A DNA stretch of 64,000 bases from an uncultured Clostridia bacterium. GTDB taxonomy: Bacteria > Bacillota > Clostridia > UBA1381. A program made the translations under genes and the position numbers. Position 1 is the first letter of the stretch, and each line of letters begins with the position of its first letter. The notes beneath the pieces are model-generated. The model saw only the letters and a list, made by a program, of their open reading frames with translations. It was not told the DNA's origin and ran no database searches. The stretch spans positions 1 through 64,000 of the forward strand of contig CANQKM010000005.1 of the NCBI GenBank assembly GCA_947624485.1. The letters are read 5' to 3'. Below are positions 50,363 through 59,307 of the stretch, in pieces.

Positions 50363-51409
50363 GTGCGAGAGTTTAACTACTCGGCAATCAAAAGCCAAAA
50401 GTGGGATTCGGAAATCCTCAGCTTGATTGCTGCGATTTATAAAGAAGCCGGAAAGCAGGAACTGTATCTGAAGCAGCGCCCGGAGGAACTGGAAAAGCTG
50501 GTCGAGATTGCAAAGGTACAAAGTACGGAAGCCTCAAACGCCATTGAAGGTATTGTTACGACTAATACGCGCATACGACAGCTGGTCGAAGAAAAAACGA
50601 CGCCAAAAAATCGTGACGAACAGGGAATCGCCGGATACCGCGATGTGCTCAGTCTGATCCATGAAAGTTTTGATGTAATTCCAATCACGCAGAATTACAT
50701 TCTTCAGCTTCATAAAATCCTGTACAGCCACATGAACAACCCGATGGCGGGCAGAACGAAAAACGTGCAAAATTATATCAGCGCAGCTCATCCGGACGGT
50801 CATGCGGAAATTCTGTTTACGCCGCTGCCTCCCCACGAAACGCCGGAGGCACTGGATAGAATCTGCGAGGAATATAACCGTGTGATTGGCAATATGGAAA
50901 TAGAACCGCTTATTGCAATTCCTGTTTTTATTCACGACTTTCTTTGCATTCATCCTTTCAACGACGGGAACGGCAGAATGAGCCGGCTGCTGACAACTCT
51001 GCTTCTATACAGAAGCGGCTTCTATGTCGGAAAATATATTTCGCTCGAAGCAAAGATCGCAAAAAATAAAGACTTATATTATGACGCACTTGGTCAAGCA
51101 CAAATTGGCTGGCACGAGGGTAAGGAGGATGCGGTTCCATTCATCAAGTATCTACTTGGAACGATCCTTGCTGCCTATAAGGATTTTGAGGATCGCTTTG
51201 CCTTGGTAGAGACAAAACTTTCCGCGCTCGAAACGGTAAGGCGTGCTACCCTGAACAAGGTTGGTCGTTTCATAAAACAAGACATTCGGGAGCTGTGTCC
51301 CTCTCTCAGCGTCAGTTCCATAGAGGGTGCTCTACGCAAACTTGTGGCTTCCGGCGAGCTGAAACGAGAAGGTTCCGGGAAGAATACTTGCTATTATAGA
51401 GTAAACTAA
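50363..51409 (+). CDS. Fic/DOC family AMP-transferase with N-terminal inhibitory motif and winged helix
   Basis: A 348-residue class II Fic protein. An N-terminal helix bears the inhibitory motif SNAIEG (58-63, [S/T]xxxE[G/N]) that blocks the ATP site, the core motif is HPFNDGNGRMSR (197-208), and the C-terminus is a winged helix ('LCPSLSVSSIEGALRKLVASGELKREGSGKNTCYYRV'). Fic enzymes usually transfer AMP to Tyr/Thr/Ser of a target protein. GTG 50363 is chosen for its spacing from GGAGGTGA; GTG 50354 lies inside that site. The winged helix plus palindromes upstream and downstream suggest autoregulation. The target is unknown. Confidence 0.92.
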   Translation: MREFNYSAIKSQKWDSEILSLIAAIYKEAGKQELYLKQRPEELEKLVEIAKVQSTEASNAIEGIVTTNTRIRQLVEEKTTPKNRDEQGIAGYRDVLSLIHESFDVIPITQNYILQLHKILYSHMNNPMAGRTKNVQNYISAAHPDGHAEILFTPLPPHETPEALDRICEEYNRVIGNMEIEPLIAIPVFIHDFLCIHPFNDGNGRMSRLLTTLLLYRSGFYVGKYISLEAKIAKNKDLYYDALGQAQIGWHEGKEDAVPFIKYLLGTILAAYKDFEDRFALVETKLSALETVRRATLNKVGRFIKQDIRELCPSLSVSSIEGALRKLVASGELKREGSGKNTCYYRVN

Positions 51410-51431
51410 TTCCCACAGCCATTCCGGTATT

Positions 51432-51458
51432 CCCTTAAAATATGGTTAGAATTAAGGA
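51432..51458 (+). promoter_or_regulatory. Third CCCTTAA...TTAAGG palindrome, downstream of fic
   Basis: 27 bp, same arms as the upstream pair except the final base (TTAAGGA). It lies 22 bp after the fic stop codon, so it may be a remnant of a second promoter or a duplicated unit. Confidence 0.65.
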
Positions 51459-51690
51459 AATGAATATATTGATAAGGTTAAGCATCTGTCAGAAATGATA
51501 GGTGCTTTTCTTTTGCCATTTTTTGAAAGGACGGTGATTCGGTAGTACGATTTCTTATCGGAGCGGTAACGCTTGTGGTCTTGGAAACTGACGGCGTTAA
51601 ATATGATGTGATTGTGACAGTGGTCTTTGTCTGTATGAGTACAAAGTACATATTCATATTTCCGCCCAAAACCTCAATTGTCAAAAAAAT

Positions 51691-51719
51691 TTGACAAATC
51701 AAACAAACAGCAGTATAAT
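51691..51719 (+). promoter_or_regulatory. Perfect consensus promoter of a small RNA
   Basis: TTGACA (51691-51696), 17-bp spacer, TATAAT (51714-51719). The -35 box forms an inverted repeat with TTGTCAA just upstream. No coding region follows on this strand; a terminator is found 60 bp downstream. Confidence 0.85.
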
Positions 51720-51725
51720 ATAAGT

Positions 51726-51820
51726 AAAGGAAAAGGCAAAACCTCAAACGGTTATGCCAAGAATAGATTATATTTTTAAGATAGCCCGAACTTGGTAGGT
51801 GGGGGCTATCTTACTTTTTT
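51726..51820 (+). ncRNA. Small RNA, probable antitoxin of a type I pair
   Basis: Predicted transcript of about 95 nt from the promoter at 51691-51719 to the hairpin AAGATAGCCC (51778-51787)/GGGCTATCTT (51803-51812) with tail ACTTTTTT. It is convergent with the toxin-like peptide gene at 51819-51881, whose mRNA, extending leftward, would be complementary to it over the hairpin and beyond. This 3'-overlap architecture is that of txpA/RatA and bsr-type loci. Confidence 0.6.
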
Positions 51821-51881
51821 ACGTAAGTGTCAGCAAAAATACAATCGTTAAAATTAAAATTCTTATTATGTACTTTCGCAT
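51819..51881 (-). CDS. Small hydrophobic peptide, probable type I toxin
   Basis: A 20-residue peptide beginning MRKYIIRILI and ending VFLLTLT: two or three charges, then one membrane-spanning stretch. ATG 51881 has a very strong GGAAGGAGGTGG 5 bp upstream. No named family was matched, but length, charge pattern, strong ribosome site and convergent consensus-promoter RNA fit membrane-acting type I toxins ('putative holin-like toxin' group). The toxin promoter was not clearly identified. Confidence 0.55.
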   Translation of the reverse strand: MRKYIIRILILTIVFLLTLT

Positions 51882-51977
51882 AACAACCACCTCCTTCCTC
51901 GACTTAACGTGTTGGAAGTTTTGGTGGCATAACCGCCCAGCGTTTAACACTGTTTTCAGTCTTACCTTTTTATGATG

Positions 51978-52101
51978 TCAGCTTATCGACGATTAACGAG
52001 CATATAAAACGATTTATGATGACGCGGAATTGATAGAAGGCGCAACCATTCGGAAATTCCGAATAGTTCAAAACGAGGGTTCCCGTCAGGTCAGCAAGGC
52101 A
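51978..52101 (+). pseudogene. RhuM-family fragment with a frameshift
   Basis: The DNA encodes 'STINEHIK' then, after a one-base frame change, 'TIYDDAELIEGATIRKFRIVQNEGSRQVSKA' in parts. 'ATIRKFRIVQxEGxRxV' is the signature of RhuM (virulence-associated) proteins, which are common on mobile elements. Only ~40 codons remain. Confidence 0.6.
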
Positions 52102-52143
52102 TTATCCCGCAAAACGGAGATAACGCCTTTAATATACAAAGCA

Positions 52144-52170
52144 CTGCCGCGGAGCAAAACTCCGCGGCAG
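52144..52170. terminator. Strong hairpin downstream of the HAD gene
   Basis: CTGCCGCGGAG-CAAAA-CTCCGCGGCAG, a perfect 11-bp stem. T-runs on either side are weak, so termination efficiency is uncertain; it closes the minus-strand HAD gene. Confidence 0.6.
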
Positions 52171-52181
52171 TTGTCTTTATC

Positions 52182-52967
52182 TCAAATCATTCCAAAATAT
52201 TTAAGCGCGTACTCTATTCCGTCCTCGAGCAGCGGTTTTGTCACAAACGATGCGGTTTTCTTAAGTTCTTCGGACGCGTCACCCATAACTATACTGTGCG
52301 GCACCGCCATGAGCATCGGCAAATCATTCATACTGTCCCCTATCGCGTATGCCTCGCTTATTGGGATATTATGGTACTCGCACACCCGAGCTATGCCCGT
52401 GCCCTTTGAATATCCCTTAACCGTCAGCTCACAAAACCCGTCGCCTCGGACTATAAAATCAAAATCCGTTTCTGTCCCCTCTTTAAACCGTTTCAAGTCG
52501 CTTTTATCGTCATACCACGCGAGCAGTTTGTCGAATACAAAAGCCTCATCGCTCACATCGGGCGACAAATCCTTGCCTTGATTTTCAAAGCGTCGTTTAA
52601 GTTTCGTAAATCCTTCAAACGGACGGCATCTTTTATCGGTAAAAAAGGATTTTGAATGTTCGTACATCGGCGTCATGTCACATTCATGCACAAGCTCAGC
52701 GATTTCCATGCAGCGTCTTTTGTCGGGTTCGCGGTTAAAGATTACCTTACCGCCGCTTTCTATATAAATGCCGCAGCCGCAGATATAGCCGTCAAAACCG
52801 ATATCGCGGAGCTTATCCTCCACATTCATAACCGTTCTTCCCGTATCTATATACATAAAATGTCCGTTTTTCCGCGCCGCCCTTATCGCGTTTACCGCGC
52901 TTTCGGGTATTGTGTACGCCTCGTCATCCGATACAAGTGTGCCGTCAATGTCAAAAAATACTATCAT
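52182..52967 (-). CDS. HAD-superfamily phosphatase, Cof-type (IIB)
   Basis: A 261-residue cytoplasmic phosphatase: motif I DIDGT (6-10), motif II around 'YIDTGRT', motif III Lys in 'TVKGYSKGTGI', motif IV 'AIGDSMNDLPML', with the IIB cap domain in the middle. Members dephosphorylate sugar phosphates, FMN, HMP-PP or related small molecules; the substrate cannot be deduced. Shine-Dalgarno GGAGAATG. Upstream is the terminator of the large secreted protein. Confidence 0.92.
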   Translation of the reverse strand: MIVFFDIDGTLVSDDEAYTIPESAVNAIRAARKNGHFMYIDTGRTVMNVEDKLRDIGFDGYICGCGIYIESGGKVIFNREPDKRRCMEIAELVHECDMTPMYEHSKSFFTDKRCRPFEGFTKLKRRFENQGKDLSPDVSDEAFVFDKLLAWYDDKSDLKRFKEGTETDFDFIVRGDGFCELTVKGYSKGTGIARVCEYHNIPISEAYAIGDSMNDLPMLMAVPHSIVMGDASEELKKTASFVTKPLLEDGIEYALKYFGMI

Positions 52968-53011
52968 ATCATTCTCCCGTGAAATTTATTGTACCGATAT
53001 TATTATAATAA

Positions 53012-53043
53012 TGAAAGAAGGTATTTTCAAGTACCTTCTTTCA
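53012..53043 (-). terminator. Terminator of the 1330-residue protein gene
   Basis: TGAAAGAAGGTA (53012-53023) and TACCTTCTTTCA (53032-53043) form a perfect 12-bp stem; on the minus strand it is followed by TTATTATAATAAT. Confidence 0.75.
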
Positions 53044-53049
53044 AAATCA

Positions 53050-56000
53050 TCATTTATTTATTTTTACCGTGTTACTGTCCCCGTCCCAGCTCACGTTCCA
53101 GCCGAGATTTTCCGAGACAAATCTTATCGGGACAAAGGTTCTGCTGCCGTGTATTACCGCCGGAGAATCGAGCTTTTCCTCCCTGCCGTTTACTGCGGCA
53201 GTGTCGGAATCAATTTTCAGAACCAAGCTCGTGCCGTCCTTTGTGACGGTCGCCTCCTCAGCGGACGAATCCCACTCTACATCAGCGCCGAGCGACTCCG
53301 ATATTACACGTATCGGCACCATTGTTATGTAGTTCTCGATATACGGCGATACGTCGGACTTTATGTATTTTCCGTCGAGCGTCAGGCTTATCACCGGAGC
53401 GACGTTTACTTTAATCGTCTTTGTGACCGGCGTTTCGTGGTACATATCCTTTACCGACGCGGTGAATATGTACTCGCCCTCGCGCTCGGGAGTGAATGTT
53501 ATCTTCTGCCCGTTGAGCTTCGCACCCGAAGGCAGGTTTGTAAGCATTGAAAACTCCGTATCGTCGTTTTCCTTGTCGGCGGTCGAGAAATCAAGCTCCA
53601 CCGTTTCGCCCTTGTTTATCGGTTTTCCGACCATCTCGCCCGTTATCTCGACGTCCCCTTCGATATGAGCGGTGTTCTTTATCGCCTTCTGCGCCGTCAT
53701 GCAGAAACCCACATACATAACGTCGTCCGCGTTAATGGGCACGATAGGCTTTGAGGTCTGCTCGTAATTCTTTCCGTCGAGGCTGTACCAATACTCGATC
53801 TGATCGCCCGTGCGCTTTATCTTGAAGTCTATCGGCACGCTCTTGTTGTTCATATCGCCCGCCCAGAAGCTTGTCGTGCTCTTTTCGTCGCCCTGCTTAT
53901 GCGTTACCATCAGTATATTGTTGTTGTTCGAGAAGTGGCGCTCCTCGAAGAAATTCGCGTTGTACAAATCGAGATTATCCGTTGCCAGCACGCCGAAATA
54001 GTCCGCGTCATACGAGGTGGCGTCGAAGCCGAGAAGTCTCGCGTGGATCTCAAAATCGCCCGCGACCTCCTTATACGCGAAGGTTTTCATCAGATTTCCC
54101 TCGCCCTCGGGACATACGGAGCTTATAGCCATTCCGCCGTCCTCTATGGTAAGCTCTCCCTGCGCGTCGCCGTAGTTCATCACCTTCCAGCCCGCGTCCT
54201 CGACTGTTCTGTACGGCGCGGTGAACGTCGGAGCGGAGTTCGTTTCGTAGCTAAAAATCACGTTTTCGTCGCCGTTCGCGGTAATTGTGCGCGTTTCGGT
54301 CTGTCCGTCCTTTAACGAGTAGCCGTCAAGCACGGGAGCCTTTACCGTAACCTCCTCGCCGACAGGAACGGTCTGCACCTCGGAACCCAATACTCTTCCG
54401 TTATATTCATATACCGCGCCGATTTCCGCCGTGTCGCGTGTTTCGAGAACCTCGAGAAGCACTCCGCCCTGCGGCGCGACGTCGACTTTAATTCCGTTCG
54501 GATCCGAATACGTCTTGCCCGAAATCAAATCCTTAGCCTTCGTTACGCCCGTTGTCTTTGACATTGTGTACGTCTTGCCGGTCTGTCCCGATACGCTGTT
54601 CTGCTTTGACTGATTGATAGCGCCGATGTATTTTCCGTATTGAACCTCGATCATTCCGTCATAATTGTAATGCGTGTAGGGATTTCCCGCGTCGGTGGTG
54701 TGCGTCGGATCCTGCCATGTGTATACGTCTCCCTGGTGCGAGCTTCTTACATTCGCCGTCCACTCCGCGTCGTCAGTCATGAGATGTATGCGGGTGTTGT
54801 CGTTATACGTCCAGTCGTCGCGGCGGAAATTAAAAGTGATATATCCCTTCTCGCCGTTGTTCTTGAATACTATCTCCTGTCCGTCAGGATCGTACCACGC
54901 GAAATCGGGCGCGCCGTCCTCCATCGGGAGCGGCTCAATTTTATTATCCTTTATAAGCTTCTCAACGTCCTCGTAATATTTGAGTATCTCCTGCGAGTCC
55001 ACTATTCTCGTGTATACGTGCGGAGTTTTGTCGACCTCGATTTCCGTGCGCAGCGTGTCGCTGTAGGCTCTGTTTTCCTTTATGTAATGAGCGAGAAATC
55101 CGAGCGCGCCCTGCGAGCCTAAATTCGTCGCCGTGTATCCCGCGACGGGATATGACAGATGTATTCCATAGCCATCCTTTCTCGACGACGCGAACGTTTC
55201 GGCGCTCAGTATCGTTTCGCCGTTCTCGTTTACGGCGGGATAGAAGAAATATTTCGCCGCCTCGTACGCTTTATATGCGGTGTCGTCGAATATTTTCTTT
55301 GTCGCCGCGTCAAAATATTTCGCGCTCTCGGCGTACTTGTTCGTAATTTCAATGAGCAGCGTGCCATAGTCGCCTGCCCAGCCGCCGTGCGACGCGCCGC
55401 CCTCGAGTCCGAGAGTGTTAAGGTCTGAGAACCACTTCTGACCGTCAGCCATTTCGCCGTACTTGTACTCTATCATATCGGTGTACTGCTTCTCGTCGTT
55501 CACGCTGTATTCCGTTCCTTCGGCTGTTCCCAAGAGCTCCATCGCCTTATTCGCCGAATACGCGAATCCGAAATCCTGATTAGCCGTACCCGCGCGGTTC
55601 GTCGGCGCGTAGAAGTCGCCCACTCCCCTTTCGGGATTTGCAAGCCTGTCGCGGAGCCTGCCGAACATATCAATGTAATACGCGCGGCGCGTTTTGTCCG
55701 CCGTACCGGTCATAAGTCCGTCAATCTTTTCGTCAAGGTAATTGTTCCAGATTGTTTTAAATTCTTCATTGTCGCCGTTTACGATATAGTTGTTAAGCTG
55801 AATAAACGACTGCATCATCGCGTCAACGCCGAGCGACAGAAGCGGCCACCACTCGCCCGTGAGCCTTTCGCCCGTGCCGTCGAACGATACGCCGAGCCAC
55901 TTGCCCTTGTCCTCGCCGGAGGTGAAATAGCACCAGCCGCCCTTTTTATCCTGCGCCCTCTGGTAGAAGTCGAGCAGATGAATGTACCTGTCAAGTATTT

Positions 56001-57042
56001 CTGGATTGTTGTAGTAATCCTTTGAAAAATCGAACATGAAGGCGTTCGCGAGGATCATAAGATTTGACATTGTAGACCAGTTCTGATGATTTATAGCCTC
56101 CTGCGTATAGCGTCTTGCAATCTCGTCGCTCGTGCCGGAGAAATCCGCGTCCGTTACTGGCGTGTTCCTGATAACAGCGCCGTCCATAAACTCAGCCGCG
56201 TCGGTCTTTTTCTTATCCCAGTCGTCGCCGTAGCACTGCCATGACATGATTTCCGTCATCATATCGTAAACCTCGCCCTGCAGCGACTCGTAAGCCGTTT
56301 TATCCTTATGCTCCTTTGCCGGAGTACCGGTTATATCATAGCCTGTTTTGTCGTCCTGCGGGGTGTAATACGGCTCGGTGTGCGACGCTACGGAATAAAT
56401 ATATTTGCTGTCCTGTGTAACATCGGCGTACACGCTCGCGCCGTAGGACTGCATACGTCCCGTCGGAACAAGCTTCAAATCGACCGTTCCGTCCGCGTTT
56501 ATGATCTCCTGCGGAATTTTGGTCGTCGCGTAATAATAATTTCCCTTTGACGTATATCCCTCTACATACGTTCCGCAGTCAAGCTCGCTGTACTCGCGTC
56601 CCGAGAACGGATCGAAGTACGTCGTGTCACCGTCGCCCGTATAGAGCATAATGTTGCCTCGGTCATACTGGCTGCCGGACAATCTTATCGTTATGTAATT
56701 TGCACGCGCCGGATCCGCCTTTAAGGTAAAGCGCAGATAACCCGTGTCCTTCGGAGCGTCCGCCGTCGGCTTTAAGATTTGCCTGTAGGTAAGACCTTCA
56801 CCCAATCCGCCGCCCGCGTGTGTGCCGTCGTCGTTTGTGTACTGCTTTTCAGCCTTATCGTCCACACCCGCAACGGTAAGCTTTTCCGTCAGATCATGCG
56901 CCTTTTCCGACTCACTGTCGCCGAATATCAGCATATCCATAGCACCTGTATCGTAAACCTCATTCGCGGCGGACACGGGAGCCGCCGTAAACATAGACGC
57001 GCCGACTGCCGCCGCTGCAATAAACGAAACAATCCTTTTCAT
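53050..57042 (-). CDS. Large secreted multidomain protein, probable polysaccharide-active enzyme
   Basis: 1330 residues: signal peptide 1-26 (…PVSAA), an N-terminal beta-sandwich domain (~30-215), a large alpha-helical toroid-like domain (~215-690; 'NHQNWSTMSNLMILANAFMFDFSKDYY', 'GGWCYFTSGEDKGKWLGVSFDGTGERLTGEWWPL', 'EGGASHGGWAGDYGTLLIEI') as in polysaccharide lyases and (alpha/alpha) glycosidases, a beta-rich region (~690-870), a MucBP-like unit (~880-945), a laminin-G/DUF1349-like jelly roll (~945-1120), an Ig/cadherin-like unit and a C-terminal copper-amine-oxidase-N stalk domain with two VPIRxIS-E-LG motifs (~1205-1330). The catalytic family is not identified. ATG 57042 follows AAGGAG at 8 bp. 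The stalk domain, here at the C-terminus, is shared with the tannase-like protein. Confidence 0.75.
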   Translation of the reverse strand: MKRIVSFIAAAAVGASMFTAAPVSAANEVYDTGAMDMLIFGDSESEKAHDLTEKLTVAGVDDKAEKQYTNDDGTHAGGGLGEGLTYRQILKPTADAPKDTGYLRFTLKADPARANYITIRLSGSQYDRGNIMLYTGDGDTTYFDPFSGREYSELDCGTYVEGYTSKGNYYYATTKIPQEIINADGTVDLKLVPTGRMQSYGASVYADVTQDSKYIYSVASHTEPYYTPQDDKTGYDITGTPAKEHKDKTAYESLQGEVYDMMTEIMSWQCYGDDWDKKKTDAAEFMDGAVIRNTPVTDADFSGTSDEIARRYTQEAINHQNWSTMSNLMILANAFMFDFSKDYYNNPEILDRYIHLLDFYQRAQDKKGGWCYFTSGEDKGKWLGVSFDGTGERLTGEWWPLLSLGVDAMMQSFIQLNNYIVNGDNEEFKTIWNNYLDEKIDGLMTGTADKTRRAYYIDMFGRLRDRLANPERGVGDFYAPTNRAGTANQDFGFAYSANKAMELLGTAEGTEYSVNDEKQYTDMIEYKYGEMADGQKWFSDLNTLGLEGGASHGGWAGDYGTLLIEITNKYAESAKYFDAATKKIFDDTAYKAYEAAKYFFYPAVNENGETILSAETFASSRKDGYGIHLSYPVAGYTATNLGSQGALGFLAHYIKENRAYSDTLRTEIEVDKTPHVYTRIVDSQEILKYYEDVEKLIKDNKIEPLPMEDGAPDFAWYDPDGQEIVFKNNGEKGYITFNFRRDDWTYNDNTRIHLMTDDAEWTANVRSSHQGDVYTWQDPTHTTDAGNPYTHYNYDGMIEVQYGKYIGAINQSKQNSVSGQTGKTYTMSKTTGVTKAKDLISGKTYSDPNGIKVDVAPQGGVLLEVLETRDTAEIGAVYEYNGRVLGSEVQTVPVGEEVTVKAPVLDGYSLKDGQTETRTITANGDENVIFSYETNSAPTFTAPYRTVEDAGWKVMNYGDAQGELTIEDGGMAISSVCPEGEGNLMKTFAYKEVAGDFEIHARLLGFDATSYDADYFGVLATDNLDLYNANFFEERHFSNNNNILMVTHKQGDEKSTTSFWAGDMNNKSVPIDFKIKRTGDQIEYWYSLDGKNYEQTSKPIVPINADDVMYVGFCMTAQKAIKNTAHIEGDVEITGEMVGKPINKGETVELDFSTADKENDDTEFSMLTNLPSGAKLNGQKITFTPEREGEYIFTASVKDMYHETPVTKTIKVNVAPVISLTLDGKYIKSDVSPYIENYITMVPIRVISESLGADVEWDSSAEEATVTKDGTSLVLKIDSDTAAVNGREEKLDSPAVIHGSRTFVPIRFVSENLGWNVSWDGDSNTVKINK

Positions 57043-57121
57043 AATCATATCTCCTTACAATACTATTTGTTATTATTGTACAAAACACCGCTGTTACTTT
57101 CAAGTTATAAATGCACCGATT

Positions 57122-59239
57122 TTATTTGATTTCTGCATAAACCGCGCTACGCGGCATAAGCGTGCTGCCGTCAATGTTATATTGAAAATCCTTTTCGCCT
57201 TCGATATTCAATTCTATCGGCTGCGAATTATGGTTTATAATGATTACGCAGCCGTCAAAGACAGCCGTTTCCACATTTCGCTCCGCGTACGGACATTTAT
57301 CTATTCCGTGATTTTGGAAAATATCGTCCACGATATTTTTCTTCATCATCTGCACCGGATAAAGCTCGTTGTTCTTCTGCGTAAGCGGCACATGCGGCGC
57401 GATTTTCGCGCAGTAGGAATAGCCGTACGCAAAGCCGAGCGAATACACCGTGCCTTTACCGAATTTATGCGATACCGCCGCGGTCTTGTCGGCATCGGTA
57501 GGTCCGGCATAAGCGTCGGCGCAGTATTTTACAATAGGCTCACCGTCCGTGAAGCACTCGAAACGGTCGCTTTTCACAATGCCGCCCTCACCGTAATAAA
57601 TTTCGCTCTTTGCACATTCCTCGCCACTTATGCCGAACACTCTCTCACAAACGCGGTCAAACGGCGAGGAAATAACAACTCCCCCGTTTTCAACCCATTC
57701 GCGCAGCTTATTCTCCGCCGCCTCGTTTACGTCAATATCATAGCAATCGTTTTCGGGAATAATAAGCGCCCTGTAATCATCAAGCCTTCCGTCCGCAATC
57801 ATATCAATATCAATCACGTCAACGGAATATCCGAAATCACAGCACATTCTGTAATACCCCAGCAGATCCATTCTTCGCTCCTTGTTTCCCTCGACGCCCA
57901 TCGGCTCTATCAGCGCCATCGCGGACGGGAACAGAATCGCGGTCTGCTTTTTACGCTTGCCCTTGATTTTGGGAATAACTCTTTTCGCCCACTCGTTTCC
58001 TATCCTCAGCGAGCTGTTGAAATGAGCGTTCATGCGGTTCAAAACGCCGCCGTCGTCGAGTCCGCACATTCCGTACGATGTGTAGCCGTCAATACCCGCG
58101 CCGACCATAGAGCCTATTATCTCGGCAGGGGTAAGAAATTCGTAAATATCGCTGTACAGGAACCGTCCCCAGTACACGCCGCCGATAAACTCGCGTCCCT
58201 CGTTCATAACGCGCATCATGCTGTGCTGGCACGATAAAATATACGCGTCGGGATCGCCGTAGGGCGTAATCGGCACGGCGATAAAGTGCGCCGTGTCAAC
58301 ATACGGCGCAGTCTTGTAAACATCTATACCCCTGTTCGCCGTGTCCCACAAATCACTCAGTCCCACATCCGAAAGCGCGGACGCGTCGATATTGAGGAAA
58401 TAGCTCCACTGCGCAATACACGGACAGGTAAACATATCCGCTCTTACAGTTTTAAGCCGACGCTGCATATCCTCAAAAAACAGGCAAAGCTCGTCGCGCT
58501 TCCAGAGCATATTGTCCGCCTTCATTCTCACCGCCGGATTATCCGCGCGGAAATCCTTGTATACCTCGTCGGGGTTATACACGCACTCGAACCAGATATC
58601 ATGCAAATCTATCCCTTCAAAATCCGCAAAATCCGTTCCGTACGCGCCGTTAAGCGAGGAAATGTCACCGTACTTGTTTTTGAGCCAGTTTACATACCGC
58701 TTCGTTCCGTCCTCATCAAAGCTCGGCGCGACAATAGGATCCCACATCGTGCACATCGGCTCGGCATTTTTACCGTCCTTTGTGACGCACCGCGCGAACC
58801 CGCCGCTGTAGAGCTTATACAGTCCGCGCATATGCGTGATCATCGACTCCTTCGCCTCGTCCGACCAATACCTGTACCACTTTCCGTCACTGCCGTCCGC
58901 GTCCGTGATTGACTCGCCGTAGATTGGCGGACTGAAACGGATATTCGGATAGAGATTGTCGGCGTTAAGGTACAGAGCCATGTGGTTATGGCTTAAACCT
59001 TCCTCCGCTATGCGCTTCATCATATATTCCTGCGTTTCGACGTACACGCTCGCCTCACCGCCGTTATAGCGGTCGTTAAAATCCTCCCACGCCTTTGAAT
59101 CGAGCAGTATGCTGTTAAAGCCCAAGTCCTTCAAAAACCGTACTCCCTCGTCAATAAACTCCCTGCCGTCATACGCGGGGCGGTAGAAGTTGCCGAACCA
59201 CACGTTTATATACGGCTCGCCTGTTTTTTTATCGATCAT
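57122..59239 (-). CDS. GH42-like glycoside hydrolase (beta-galactosidase fold)
   Basis: A 705-residue cytoplasmic enzyme: N-terminal (beta/alpha)8 barrel ('LGFNSILLDSKAWEDF', 'YVNWLKNKYGDISSLNGAYGTDFADFEGIDL', 'EFIGGVYWGRFLYSDIYEF', 'YTSYGMCGLDDGGVLNR'), then a beta-galactosidase-trimerisation/GATase-like domain ('RMDLLGYYRMCCDFGYSVDVIDID', 'RALIIPEN', 'LREWVENGGVVISSPFDRV') and a C-terminal beta domain. This is the GH42 order. Catalytic Glu residues were not assigned with certainty, so the substrate is open. ATG 59239 follows AAGGAGG at 8 bp. It is flanked by large secreted proteins on the same strand. Confidence 0.75.
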   Translation of the reverse strand: MIDKKTGEPYINVWFGNFYRPAYDGREFIDEGVRFLKDLGFNSILLDSKAWEDFNDRYNGGEASVYVETQEYMMKRIAEEGLSHNHMALYLNADNLYPNIRFSPPIYGESITDADGSDGKWYRYWSDEAKESMITHMRGLYKLYSGGFARCVTKDGKNAEPMCTMWDPIVAPSFDEDGTKRYVNWLKNKYGDISSLNGAYGTDFADFEGIDLHDIWFECVYNPDEVYKDFRADNPAVRMKADNMLWKRDELCLFFEDMQRRLKTVRADMFTCPCIAQWSYFLNIDASALSDVGLSDLWDTANRGIDVYKTAPYVDTAHFIAVPITPYGDPDAYILSCQHSMMRVMNEGREFIGGVYWGRFLYSDIYEFLTPAEIIGSMVGAGIDGYTSYGMCGLDDGGVLNRMNAHFNSSLRIGNEWAKRVIPKIKGKRKKQTAILFPSAMALIEPMGVEGNKERRMDLLGYYRMCCDFGYSVDVIDIDMIADGRLDDYRALIIPENDCYDIDVNEAAENKLREWVENGGVVISSPFDRVCERVFGISGEECAKSEIYYGEGGIVKSDRFECFTDGEPIVKYCADAYAGPTDADKTAAVSHKFGKGTVYSLGFAYGYSYCAKIAPHVPLTQKNNELYPVQMMKKNIVDDIFQNHGIDKCPYAERNVETAVFDGCVIIINHNSQPIELNIEGEKDFQYNIDGSTLMPRSAVYAEIK

Positions 59240-59256
59240 GGTCATATCCTCCTTAC

Positions 59257-59292
59257 AAAACGGGGGACACCGAGATCGGTGTCCCCGTTTTT
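59257..59292 (-). terminator. Terminator of the giant surface protein gene
   Basis: Minus strand AAAACGGGGACACCGA-TC-TCGGTGTCCCCCGTTTT: a long stem with one bulge and a final T-run. The GGGGACAC arm start resembles the REP repeat but the rest differs. Confidence 0.85.
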
Positions 59293-59307
59293 GATGCCGT
59301 TATTTGT

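Noticed and set aside
59257..59292. Hairpin as another copy of the RAYT-associated repeat
   Set aside because: Only GGGGACAC is shared; the inner arm is CGA/TCG instead of TAAA/TTTA. Treated as an ordinary terminator.
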